DNA from: an uncultured Peptococcaceae bacterium | GTDB taxonomy: Bacteria > Bacillota > Peptococcia > Peptococcales > Peptococcaceae | NCBI GenBank assembly: GCA_958451915.1 | Contig: CAUDRX010000039.1 | Location: forward strand, 1 to 15,801 | Direction: 5' to 3' | Length of the DNA stretch: 15,801 nt | In this document: positions 10,401 to 15,801 of the stretch, one piece after another | Position numbering within the stretch: position 1 is the stretch's first letter | Layout: each line of letters begins with the position of its first letter | Program-made: the position numbers and the translations under genes | The notes under the pieces: model-generated | Seen by the model: only the letters and a program-made list of their open reading frames with translations | The model's database searches: none | What the model was told of the DNA's origin: nothing

Positions 10401-13400
10401 TCCGTCCCGATTGTACAAGCTGGCTCTTGATCCTTTCGCCGTCACGATAGAGGATGACGGTGTTCCAGTCGTAGCCAAGGTCGTTTTCTGGGGTCGATGG
10501 CCGGTTGATGAGGCTGTTGGACGGCGGTGTCTGTTCTACAGCGACCTTGCTCAGGTCTACCGTGATGATCAGCGGATCGTTGTCGCCAACGACCTTTTCC
10601 AACTCACCGGACGCATTTTCCGCCGCCCCATCAATCTTCATTTCCAGTTCATCCTCGGAAGGTGTCACTTCTTCTTCGCCAGATTGCTCTACATCATAGC
10701 ATTCTTTTTCGTTGTTCCACGTCGCCCTATAGGTGGTCTGCGTATTGCCGCGGAGGGTGACGATGGAGTGCGATGTCGTGCTATCGTCATGTTTGAGATA
10801 GAGGTAGAGGGAATCGCCATCCGGATGGTTGGCGGCGATGTTCTGGTTCACGCCATCCACCGTCACTGAAGTGACGCCGCTCTGGTTGTTCAGCTCCGTC
10901 AGATAATAGCTGCCGACGTTCGGCAGTTCTTTCGTGTTATTGCTGTAGATCATCTTCACACTGCCGCCGTTGATAGTATCTGGCGTACGCTGAGAATCAT
11001 AACTGGAAGCAGAATCTCCTCCTATACGCGTACCATCAATGGTCACCACGCCACCGTTGATGACAAAGCTATTATCATTGACACAATAAACATCCGCCAC
11101 CAATTCTCCACCGTTGACCGTTAAGGAGCGACCCTTGATACTGGTCAAATGAACACTGCCTCCATTGATGGTAAAATGGTTATTGCCAAAATCCGTATTG
11201 GTTTGCCAATGCAAATCACCATCTTCACGAATCGTCCCACCGTTTACAGTGATGTTCTCGCCGACAGAACTGCCATCTATCCCTCTCGCTGAAAAACACA
11301 GATCCCCACTGATATTGGCGTCGTTAATGATTAGAGTGCCACTTTGTCCATAGAACAAACCAAAACCTGGCGTGTTCCATAATGACTGATCAACTTCCGA
11401 ATAAAAGTTACCGCCATTAACAGTAATCGTACCCATGCCTTCCAATGAGCTACCAATGCCAATTCGCCAGGAGGTGCCGTCGTAGTTCAAATTCAGCGTG
11501 CCATCGCCATCGATCGTCAGCGAGGCGGTCGATGCTGTGCGAATGGCCATGCTGCGGTTGTCTGTATACTTCTTATTGTTAACCGGTGTCACCGTGTTGG
11601 TGCCTTCCAATAACAGGGTCGTCGTACAGTTATCAGACAGTGCAAGCGCTGCCGCGTAGCCATAGTCGTTACTATCAGCCTCCACGTTAAACGTCGCATC
11701 GCGCAGGATCACCGTGGAGGTCAAGCCTGCTTCCAGCGTTACAACCGACTGACGATTACCAACACTCCCTGTCCATTTTCCGGTCAGAACGATAGTGTTC
11801 TTTGCCGGGTCGTATGGGAATGTGCGCCCAGGGTTTTCATCATTGAAATCATTATCGATCGTATAACTGTCCTTACCGATTTTGATGTACTGACCGCTCA
11901 CTTCATCCAGATCGATCACTACTTCGCCGGCAGGGATCGGGCGGGAGGAAGCGTCGATCGGCGCTTTTGGCCCGACGGGCTGGTCGTTGTTCAGGATGCG
12001 GCCGCCTTCATAGATGTAGAGGGTGCCGTTGTTGCTCAGTGTGCCCGCAGGTGTGCCGTTCTCATTGTCGATGGTGCCATAGAGATGGAGCGTCGCAGCT
12101 GCGTCATTGGTGATGGTGCCTGAATTGGTGAGGGTGATGCCGCTGACGATGGTGAGAGCGCCTTTGTTGGTCAGCGTTCCATTCAGTGTCACGGCACTGC
12201 GTATGGTCATGGTGCCTGAGGTGGTGACCGCATTGTTGATCACCACGCTGCTGTTGTTAAAGTTCGTCGTTCCTGTGAACTGCTGTGGGGCGTTGATGGT
12301 GACCGTATTTGGAACGACCTCATTCCGGTCGATCGTTTTATTATTGAAGCTTGTCTCTGTTCCAAAGGTACAGGCTTCCTCAAAGGTGACCGGGCCATTA
12401 AACGTCGCTGCACCCGTAAAGATGCTGTTCCCATTGATGGCCACCTCTCCATTAAATGTTGTGGCGCCATCGAATCTGCCGCTTCCCGAGATGGTCACCG
12501 CGTCATCAAAGACGGTCTTGTCGCCATAGACCGCCCCATCCACGATCCTCATCGGGCTGGCAAAGGTATTGCCCTCGCCGCCGTTTTGGATGGCATTCGC
12601 TTCTTCCTCAAAATCCAGGGTACAACCCGAGACCGTCAGGTCACGGCTGGCTAAAGCGTCGTCGTTCCAGGAGGTGATGTTGTTGATGGTGGTATCTGTG
12701 ATGCGGCCACGCCGAAGATCGTAGCTGCCGTTGCTGAGGGTGCAGTTCTGCACCTGACCGCCATCGACAGTGAGCGCCAGCGCCGACGCACCGTCGGCGG
12801 TCCTGGTGCCGGCGTGATCCAGCACACCGCCGTTCAGCGTGAGCGTGCCGCCGGCGCCATCCTGACCGCTGTCGCCGTATCCTTTCACGCCGCCGCCGAT
12901 GATCATCTCACTATTGCCATACTCAGAAGAAGCAGTGACATAGCCGCCGTTGATGGTGACGGTCCCTGCATCTTCCCCGTTGGGGTTCCCACCTGTCGTA
13001 TACCAGCCACTGTTTCCCCCGATCGCTGCTGCGCGACTACCGCTATAGCTTGCATCGACCGTTAACCTGCCGCAGGTCTCGTCACCCGGACAATTCGCGC
13101 CATGCGCACCACACTGAATGGTCAGGGCGGCGCCCTCAGGGACATGGATGCCGGCATTGTCCGGCTTGCCGCCACCGGAGAAATCCTCTTTATTCCGCAG
13201 CAAATTTCCATAGCCTTCAGCCAGGGTCAGGGTGAGGCTGGCGCCGACAGGCACATCGACCGGACTTTCTGTGCAGCTGATAGAAACATTGGCGAAGGTC
13301 AGATTCGCCTCCACGTTCTCGCCAATAGCGATGTGATCATCCGTGCTATAGCTCTCGGCTTCAGGATTATACGTGCTGATGGTAAGCGGCGTTGACGTGA

Positions 13401-13674
13401 GGATGGTCAGCGTGCCGCTGTCCGCATCACTGTCTGCATTATAGGTATAGTCCTCTCCCAACGTGCCGCCGCTGACGATAAAGCCACCGACGTTGGTTCC
13501 TGTGATGTCTGCCTCTGGCACGGCGGTGGTCTCCGCAGCGGCCGCGGCGCTGCTGCCTGCCTCCGCCGCTGGCTCGGCCGCGCCGATGGAAACGCTGCCG
13601 ACAGGCAGCAAACCGACCAGCATGGTTAAAACCATCAGAGCGCTGAGCGCTTTGCGTGTCCTGGTTGTTTTCAA
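7492..13674 (-). CDS. Giant secreted beta-solenoid surface protein with three SLH domains
   Basis: The protein has 2060 residues if it starts at TTG 13674. It begins KTTRTRK followed by a hydrophobic stretch (ALSALMVLTMLVGLLPVG), a Sec signal peptide, then an Ala/Glu-rich linker. Residues about 55-985 are dominated by repeats of the type (T/V)(I/V/L)(N/D)GG, as in TINGGYV, TLNGGVL, TVNGGTI and TINGGSV. They resemble the beta-solenoid carbohydrate-binding-like regions of clostridial surface proteins. A middle part with FNG..TFNG spacing lies near 400-480. Next come an Ig-like region (about 995-1200), a YDG module (KTYDGTTA, Tyr1235), further beta domains (about 1305-1560), a Gly/Thr/Asp-rich repeat (about 1563-1717), an InlB-type repeat (1718-1784), a divergent InlB-like repeat (about 1785-1865) and three SLH domains (from 1884, 1943 and 2005). 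SLH domains normally bind pyruvylated wall polymer. An adhesin or glycan-binding role is inferred; no catalytic motif is visible. Confidence 0.9.
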   Translation of the reverse strand: MKTTRTRKALSALMVLTMLVGLLPVGSVSIGAAEPAAEAGSSAAAAAETTAVPEADITGTNVGGFIVSGGTLGEDYTYNADSDADSGTLTILTSTPLTISTYNPEAESYSTDDHIAIGENVEANLTFANVSISCTESPVDVPVGASLTLTLAEGYGNLLRNKEDFSGGGKPDNAGIHVPEGAALTIQCGAHGANCPGDETCGRLTVDASYSGSRAAAIGGNSGWYTTGGNPNGEDAGTVTINGGYVTASSEYGNSEMIIGGGVKGYGDSGQDGAGGTLTLNGGVLDHAGTRTADGASALALTVDGGQVQNCTLSNGSYDLRRGRITDTTINNITSWNDDALASRDLTVSGCTLDFEEEANAIQNGGEGNTFASPMRIVDGAVYGDKTVFDDAVTISGSGRFDGATTFNGEVAINGNSIFTGAATFNGPVTFEEACTFGTETSFNNKTIDRNEVVPNTVTINAPQQFTGTTNFNNSSVVINNAVTTSGTMTIRSAVTLNGTLTNKGALTIVSGITLTNSGTITNDAAATLHLYGTIDNENGTPAGTLSNNGTLYIYEGGRILNNDQPVGPKAPIDASSRPIPAGEVVIDLDEVSGQYIKIGKDSYTIDNDFNDENPGRTFPYDPAKNTIVLTGKWTGSVGNRQSVVTLEAGLTSTVILRDATFNVEADSNDYGYAAALALSDNCTTTLLLEGTNTVTPVNNKKYTDNRSMAIRTASTASLTIDGDGTLNLNYDGTSWRIGIGSSLEGMGTITVNGGNFYSEVDQSLWNTPGFGLFYGQSGTLIINDANISGDLCFSARGIDGSSVGENITVNGGTIREDGDLHWQTNTDFGNNHFTINGGSVHLTSIKGRSLTVNGGELVADVYCVNDNSFVINGGVVTIDGTRIGGDSASSYDSQRTPDTINGGSVKMIYSNNTKELPNVGSYYLTELNNQSGVTSVTVDGVNQNIAANHPDGDSLYLYLKHDDSTTSHSIVTLRGNTQTTYRATWNNEKECYDVEQSGEEEVTPSEDELEMKIDGAAENASGELEKVVGDNDPLIITVDLSKVAVEQTPPSNSLINRPSTPENDLGYDWNTVILYRDGERIKSQLVQSGRKTAVFYVQTETLGVGSHTFQATYAAQGTSTELALSNAVTVTIVPASLEDADVTPPTLSGTYGDKISELKIDGGSVTLGGDTIDGAWTVTDKDPDSVPDVGTTDKVELTFTPKSGRYASITQEVTPIISPKELTASISGMPGKTYDGTTAYNDDLTIALEGVLQSDKNDVTAKATSVSFDDANAGTDKTVTATGVKLEGDKAKNYTLQSTSLTTTGSITKASAAPTQGTLSVRNGYAATYTFDLTALHPALPEPAELGEVSYALDTVSLGGYYTDGAKIEGDILTIPINAVETDEEENIGTIKVTITSTNYADMTATITVSSENRKPQDPPAEGEGYKIDFTAEVITAVEGYELAASADAADGSETLTATPDETVYVRKAGNLEQQPSEWTPIDLPTRPAAPAAPAIEKSKDSITAAAASGQQYKLDKASGWQENGAFSGLSAGTAYTLCARLAATDDAFASETVSVSVTTLNENGSGTVAEGETAILPDGTTVTNDGETITITDDSGKITTIQPAPDSGVVIDDSGSIQAPADSTVITDGTTVTIGIGDKGAGVGPDGGITLPGGGSATIGDSTTITAPDTGGTVTVDEDGSITLPGGSTVESGGETVTLPPEGGILTPDGDLTYGVTVTFDSQGGTAVPAQENIPVGETATEPARPSRGDYTFNGWYTDPDCTQRWDFSWPVEEDMTLYAGWTPYTGKHNYEIFTDIGAGGTIRVDRYGTEGEAVTITVIPDEGYMLEALNVTDRAGKECALTDNGDGTYTFTMPERTVTVTATFAEDPNWEGPSTDVSDIFSDVAPDAWYRDAVQYAYDNGLMTGTSETTFEPAVSTTRGMIVSVLHRLAGSPAADDAGFSDVADSAWYAEAVNWAASEGIVGGFGEGSFRPDSAITREQMASILYRYATYKGMDVSARADLSGYADADQIGEWAYEVMAWANAEGLLNGVTADTLQPQGNATRAQVAAILQRFLED
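7495..8025 (-). repeat. Three SLH domains at the C-terminus of the surface protein
   Basis: Three tandem divergent copies begin FSDVAPDAWY (residue 1884), FSDVADSAWY (1943) and LSGYADADQI (2005). Each carries the TR motif of SLH domains: STTRGM, AITREQ and NATRAQ. The third is the most divergent and ends the protein. Three copies is the usual number for a functional wall anchor. Confidence 0.93.
8524..8988 (-). repeat. Gly/Thr/Asp-rich short-repeat segment in the surface protein
   Basis: This covers residues about 1563-1717. Units resemble DGTTVT, DGSITLPGGSTV, GGITLPGG and GGETVTL, with alternating small and beta-branched residues and frequent DG or GG turns. This suggests a regular beta-roll or beta-prism-like spacer between the Ig-like part and the InlB repeat. 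I do not recognise a named family. Confidence 0.6.
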
Positions 13675-13680
13675 TTGTAT

Positions 13681-13690
13681 CCCTTCCTTT
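13681..13690 (-). promoter_or_regulatory. Ribosome binding site that decides a TTG start for the surface protein
   Basis: The minus strand reads AAAGGAAGGG here, 6 bases before TTG at 13674-13672. An in-frame ATG at 13701 lies upstream of this site and has no Shine-Dalgarno sequence before it. Starting at TTG gives a normal signal peptide beginning M-K-T-T-R-T-R-K. Starting at ATG would add nine polar residues. Confidence 0.75.
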
Positions 13691-13742
13691 CTGTGTGTCA
13701 TGTCTGAAATAGCTGCGCCTCATACGGCGTTGTCAAACGCGC

Positions 13743-13786
13743 AAAAAGCCGCACTGCATCCGTGAGATCCACGGGCGCAGTACGGC
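13743..13786 (-). terminator. Strong terminator-like hairpin in the leader of the surface-protein gene
   Basis: On the minus strand 13786-13777 pairs with 13757-13748 (GCCGTACTGC/GCAGTGCGGC, with one G-U pair that would be a C-A mismatch on the plus strand). An inner CCGTG/CACGG stem closes a 5-base loop. TTTTT (13747-13743) follows directly. It lies between the leader promoter and the ribosome binding site of the surface protein. It may be an attenuator, or it may simply stop read-through from the CPBP gene, which has no terminator of its own. Confidence 0.75.
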
Positions 13787-13828
13787 CTTGCATGATGCGT
13801 GTTATGATATTTTCCGCAGCAAAAACAG

Positions 13829-13891
13829 TCAGACCAATGCCGTCCGTGCGTGCGTGCGTGCGTGCGTAGCGATTATGGCACAAATGCTCAT
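13829..13891 (-). CDS. Candidate 20-residue leader peptide containing the tetranucleotide tract
   Basis: A short ORF starts at ATG 13891, 10 bases after AGAAAGGA (13909-13902), and ends at TGA 13829. It begins about 30 bases after the predicted transcription start. The middle encodes Thr-His-Ala-Arg repeats dictated by the CGTG tract, so the peptide itself may not matter; the frame might. It ends 42 bases before the base of the leader hairpin. A TTG at 13901 in another frame opens a 67-codon frame running to 13698, but it abuts the Shine-Dalgarno sequence too closely to be a good start. No family is recognisable, and codon statistics cannot support so short an ORF. Confidence 0.4.
   Translation of the reverse strand: MSICAIIATHARTHARTALV
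13845..13867. repeat. Tetranucleotide microsatellite (CGTG)5CGT
   Basis: Five perfect CGTG units plus three further bases run from 13845 to 13867 on the plus strand. The tract lies in the transcribed leader of the surface-protein gene and within the short leader ORF. Tetranucleotide tracts mutate by slipped-strand mispairing and are classic phase-variation elements of bacterial surface genes. With under six units this one is short, so any switching rate would be modest. Confidence 0.9.
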
Positions 13892-13927
13892 GGCAGGTCA
13901 ATCCTTTCTGCGTTGGTTTGTCGTGCC

Positions 13928-13958
13928 ATTATACCACAGTTGCGCGGCGCGCCGCCAA
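13928..13958 (-). promoter_or_regulatory. Sigma-A-type promoter of the surface-protein leader
   Basis: The minus strand has a perfect TATAAT (13933-13928) and a TTGGCG as the best -35 element (13958-13953), with a 19-bp spacer, slightly long. Transcription would start near 13921. That leaves a leader of about 245 bases before the TTG start, holding the short ORF, the CGTG tract and the hairpin. Confidence 0.65.
13944..13955. promoter_or_regulatory. 12-bp perfect palindrome in the promoter spacer
   Basis: GCGGCGCGCCGC is a perfect 12-bp palindrome lying between and partly over the -35 and -10 elements of the surface-protein promoter. A repressor site in that position would block RNA polymerase. 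GC-only palindromes also arise by chance in GC-rich DNA, and no known operator matches. Confidence 0.3.
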
Positions 13959-13992
13959 TCTATGCACAGGATTTTAATCATTTGCCCATATT

Positions 13993-14946
13993 TTATCCAA
14001 CTTTCGTGATAGTCATGCTGACCATGGCAAGCTGCATGATCATAAAGAGCCAGAAACTCGGCACGGTCCAAAGGACCGGAATGGCACTCTGGCTGCTGCG
14101 GCCATCGGCGATATAGCCAGCAATGGCACGCCGCTTTTTCAGAAGGACAACGAGGCCGGCAATACCGAGCCCTATGGTGACAGCCATGTATACAGGGTCC
14201 TGCAGGGTATCAGGCAGGAGACCAACAAGGCGGGCCAGCATGTCGCTGATGAGGAAGTTGTTGATGATGTGAAAGGCCATGGCCCAGCCGATACCATATT
14301 CCATGGCGATATAACCGAACAGCAGACCGCAGCAGAAGGCGAAAAAGCCCTGGCTGATGTCGCCGTGGAATATGCCGAAGAGCGCGGCGGAAAGAACGAT
14401 GGCGAAACATTTGCCATATTTGGCGAGGTTTTTCATGACGACACCGCGAAAGACGATCTCTTCAACGATGGGACCGAGGAAGGCGGTGTAGAGGAACATG
14501 GTCAGGGATGGCTTCATGTCATTCAGGCTGTCGGTGGTGGTGCTGAGGCTGTAACCCAGCTGCTCAGCGATCCATTTCACGGCAGGGTCGACGAGGATGA
14601 ACAGAAGCTGGAAACTGAAGAGCAGCACGACACCGCTCGCAAGAACACGGAGGGTCATCGGTCTGCCGGCGCCTGTGCGCAGGTCGCTGGCGAGGCTGCT
14701 GCGGCGATTGGCAAGGATGAAGAGCACGCCGATGGCGAGGGCGATGAGGGAATGGATGCCGGACTGCTGCATGATCAGAGACTGCACACGTTCCAGGGAG
14801 ATATCACCGCTGTCGCCCATCTCAATGGCGGTGGCAATGATCATGGATGCAAAGGTCACGAGGGTAAAGAGCAGGGTATAGAGGAGGACGAAGCGATTGG
14901 TGCGGCCGAGGTCTCTGCGCACGTGGCGTTTTTCTTCTTTTGTCAT
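13993..14946 (-). CDS. CPBP family intramembrane metalloprotease
   Basis: This is a polytopic membrane protein of 317 residues with a basic cytoplasmic start (KEEKRHVRRDLGR) and about seven to eight hydrophobic segments. It carries the CPBP (Abi/Rce1-like) active-site motifs: EEIVFR (Glu162, Glu163, Arg167), FGIFH (Phe190 to His194) and HIINN (His226, Asn230). Characterised relatives cleave substrates inside the membrane, and in Gram-positive bacteria some give immunity to, or help process, peptide bacteriocins. I chose the ATG at 14946 because AAAGGAG (14963-14957) sits 10 bases upstream. The frame is open further to 15015, but that stretch overlaps the promoter and terminator. It lies directly downstream of a GHKL sensor kinase, which suggests peptide signalling or surface stress control. 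The substrate cannot be told from the sequence. Confidence 0.9.
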   Translation of the reverse strand: MTKEEKRHVRRDLGRTNRFVLLYTLLFTLVTFASMIIATAIEMGDSGDISLERVQSLIMQQSGIHSLIALAIGVLFILANRRSSLASDLRTGAGRPMTLRVLASGVVLLFSFQLLFILVDPAVKWIAEQLGYSLSTTTDSLNDMKPSLTMFLYTAFLGPIVEEIVFRGVVMKNLAKYGKCFAIVLSAALFGIFHGDISQGFFAFCCGLLFGYIAMEYGIGWAMAFHIINNFLISDMLARLVGLLPDTLQDPVYMAVTIGLGIAGLVVLLKKRRAIAGYIADGRSSQSAIPVLWTVPSFWLFMIMQLAMVSMTITKVG

Positions 14947-14990
14947 GATGGTCGATCTCCTTTCAGGGTAACAGGTGATTTGTTGGGCTG

Positions 14991-14999
14991 ATGATAGCA
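14991..14999 (-). promoter_or_regulatory. Extended -10 promoter for the CPBP gene
   Basis: The minus strand reads TGCTATCAT, an extended -10 element with TATCAT at 14996-14991, just downstream of the T-run of the terminator that closes the kinase gene. There is no good -35 at the expected place (TCATGT around 15019-15014). A weak -35 with an extended -10 fits a promoter that needs an activator. Confidence 0.45.
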
Positions 15000-15000
15000 T

Positions 15001-15031
15001 AAAAAAACGCGGCACATGAAAATGTGTCGCG
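15001..15031 (-). terminator. Intrinsic terminator after the sensor kinase gene
   Basis: On the minus strand CGCG (15031-15028) pairs with CGCG (15011-15008), and CACAT pairs with ATGTG inside, with one mismatch and a TTTC loop. Seven T residues (15007-15001) follow. It begins 26 bases after the kinase stop codon, so the CPBP gene probably has its own promoter. Confidence 0.85.
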
Positions 15032-15061
15032 AGATGTCACTGTGGGTGCGCGAAATGTCAC
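15028..15061. promoter_or_regulatory. Pair of 13-bp direct repeats, candidate LytTR-type operator
   Basis: CGCGAGATGTCAC (15028-15040) and CGCGAAATGTCAC (15049-15061) match at 12 of 13 positions, exactly 21 bp apart. They lie just upstream of the -35 region of the CPBP promoter, overlapping the kinase stop codon and the outer arm of its terminator. Two direct repeats two helical turns apart, next to the -35, is the known arrangement for LytTR (AgrA-type) regulators. The base sequence does not closely match the AgrA consensus, so regulator identity is inference. Confidence 0.5.
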
Positions 15062-15801
15062 CCTGGCAAAAAAATGTTCAGTTGAAAGAAGCCGCCGCCC
15101 TGTACGACCTCGATGCTGCCGCCGTTCTTTTCCGCCTTTTCGCGGATGCTGTAGAGGCCATAACCATGGGCGCGGGTATCGGCCTTCTTGGTACGCCGAT
15201 CGGACGCGAGCGGCGCAGCCAAAGGGTTTTCCATCGTCACCACAAGCGTCTGCCCGCTGCGGGCAATGCAGATGGCAAGCCAGCGGGAAGCCCCCTCCGG
15301 CAGCCGTTCGTTCTCCTCGATGGCGTTGTCCACAGCATTGGCAAAGATCGCACAGGTGTCAAAAGCTGACAGCGCGAGCGGCCCCCGAAATGCGCCATCG
15401 ATGCGCACCGCAATGCCGTCATCCTGCATGCGCGCCGCACGGCCGTTGAGAATGGCATCGAGATGGTCGTTGCCCGTCTGATAGAGCCGGTAAGCCGCAT
15501 CCTGCCAGGCATCTTCGAAGCTCTGCAGATACACCCGCAGCCCTGCAGTGTCGCCTGCTTCGACGAGTGTGCCCATGCGCGCCAGATGGTGCTTCATGTC
15601 GTGGCGGAAGCGACGGATGTCTGCCTGCGCCTGCCGGTAGTTTTCGAAATACCGCAGTTCGTTCTCAACGTACTGACGGTTGATGTCGTTCTGCCGGCGA
15701 TAATAGGCTGTCGTCTTGCTGCGCCAGACCATGACCATGAAAAAGATATTGAGAACGACCACGAGTACTGTCACCGCGCCCACGAGAAACTGGCCGCTGC
15801 C
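15058..15801 (-). CDS. GHKL (AgrC-like) sensor histidine kinase, 5' end outside the window
   Basis: The frame is open to the window edge, so only the last 247 residues are visible. They begin in a hydrophobic membrane segment (VLVVVLNIFFMVMV), the last of an N-terminal sensor region that is cut off. A linker helix rich in Tyr, Arg and Gln follows, then the histidine-box FRHDMKHHL with the likely phosphorylated His at 15603-15601, an N-box FANAVDNAIEENE and a G-box HGYGLYSIREKAEKNGG. These define the HPK10/GHKL kinases, which usually sense secreted peptides and pair with LytTR response regulators. A GTG at 15783 could serve as a start, but it would fall inside the membrane helix, so the true start lies upstream. 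The partner regulator is not in the window. The stop overlaps one of the direct repeats. Confidence 0.88.
   Translation of the reverse strand, partial: GSGQFLVGAVTVLVVVLNIFFMVMVWRSKTTAYYRRQNDINRQYVENELRYFENYRQAQADIRRFRHDMKHHLARMGTLVEAGDTAGLRVYLQSFEDAWQDAAYRLYQTGNDHLDAILNGRAARMQDDGIAVRIDGAFRGPLALSAFDTCAIFANAVDNAIEENERLPEGASRWLAICIARSGQTLVVTMENPLAAPLASDRRTKKADTRAHGYGLYSIREKAEKNGGSIEVVQGGGFFQLNIFLPG

Noticed and set aside
7885..10869. Long plus-strand frames (7885-9816 and 9913-10869) opposite the surface-protein gene
   Set aside because: Their translations are low-complexity Arg/Gly/Asp-rich text typical of antisense to repetitive GC-rich coding DNA. The minus-strand gene has clear signal peptide and SLH domains.
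10960..13000. Recurring CCGCCGTTGATGGT-like strings that at first suggest a CRISPR or other DNA repeat array
   Set aside because: Spacing is irregular, copies are degenerate, and they encode the INGG turns of the surface protein in frame. They are protein repeats, not an array.
13698..13901. A 67-codon minus-strand frame starting at TTG 13901 and running through the leader hairpin
   Set aside because: The TTG directly abuts the Shine-Dalgarno sequence, the product matches nothing I know, and the ATG at 13891 in another frame is better spaced. I keep it only as the frame that leader translation would enter after gain of one repeat unit.
14269..14991. A 240-codon plus-strand frame opposite the CPBP protease
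   Set aside because: It is rich in Glu, Gly and Asp with no recognisable motif. The opposite strand carries all three CPBP motifs and a proper ribosome binding site.

Overview
The window is GC-rich bacterial chromosome. S-layer homology (SLH) anchoring, a GHKL/AgrC-type sensor kinase, a CPBP membrane protease, strong AGGAG-type ribosome binding sites and FBD-type DAHP synthase all point to an anaerobic member of the Bacillota (Clostridia, Negativicutes or a related class). The sequence does not resolve the order or genus. There are two blocks transcribed towards each other, separated by a shared hairpin terminator at about 7415-7469.

Plus strand, 110-7336: one compact operon, aroF-aroB-aroA-aroC-pheA-aroEK-aroQ. 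Six of the seven coding regions overlap a neighbour or abut it within 1 bp. It encodes all seven steps from erythrose-4-phosphate plus PEP to chorismate, then the chorismate mutase/prephenate dehydratase branch towards phenylalanine. AroF condenses PEP and erythrose-4-phosphate. AroB closes the ring, and AroQ (type II) dehydrates dehydroquinate. A fused AroE-AroK protein reduces and phosphorylates shikimate, AroA adds enolpyruvate, and AroC makes chorismate. PheA has an intact mutase half, but its dehydratase half has lost the usual active-site motifs. An intrinsic terminator-like hairpin lies 43 bp upstream of the aroF start and could be an attenuator or the end of an upstream unit.

Minus strand, 7492-13674: one giant secreted surface protein of 2060 residues. 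It has a signal peptide, a long beta-solenoid/carbohydrate-binding-like region, Ig-like and YDG-type modules, a Gly/Thr/Asp-rich repeat, InlB-type repeats and three C-terminal SLH domains that would anchor it to the cell wall. It most likely starts at a TTG codon.

Minus strand, 13675-13992: no ordinary gene, but an organised leader. In transcription order it has a promoter with a perfect TATAAT, a short ORF with its own ribosome binding site, a (CGTG)n tetranucleotide tract inside that ORF, a stop codon, a strong hairpin followed by a T-run, and then the ribosome binding site of the surface-protein gene. A one-unit change in the tract would move leader translation into a frame that runs through the hairpin. 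I propose this as a phase-variable attenuator and regard it as the most interesting feature of the window.

Minus strand, 13993-15801: a CPBP intramembrane protease and, upstream of it, the 3' part of a GHKL sensor kinase cut by the window edge. Between them lie a terminator, an extended -10 promoter and a pair of 13-bp direct repeats spaced exactly 21 bp. That geometry is expected of a LytTR-type response-regulator site, and LytTR regulators are the usual partners of this kinase class.
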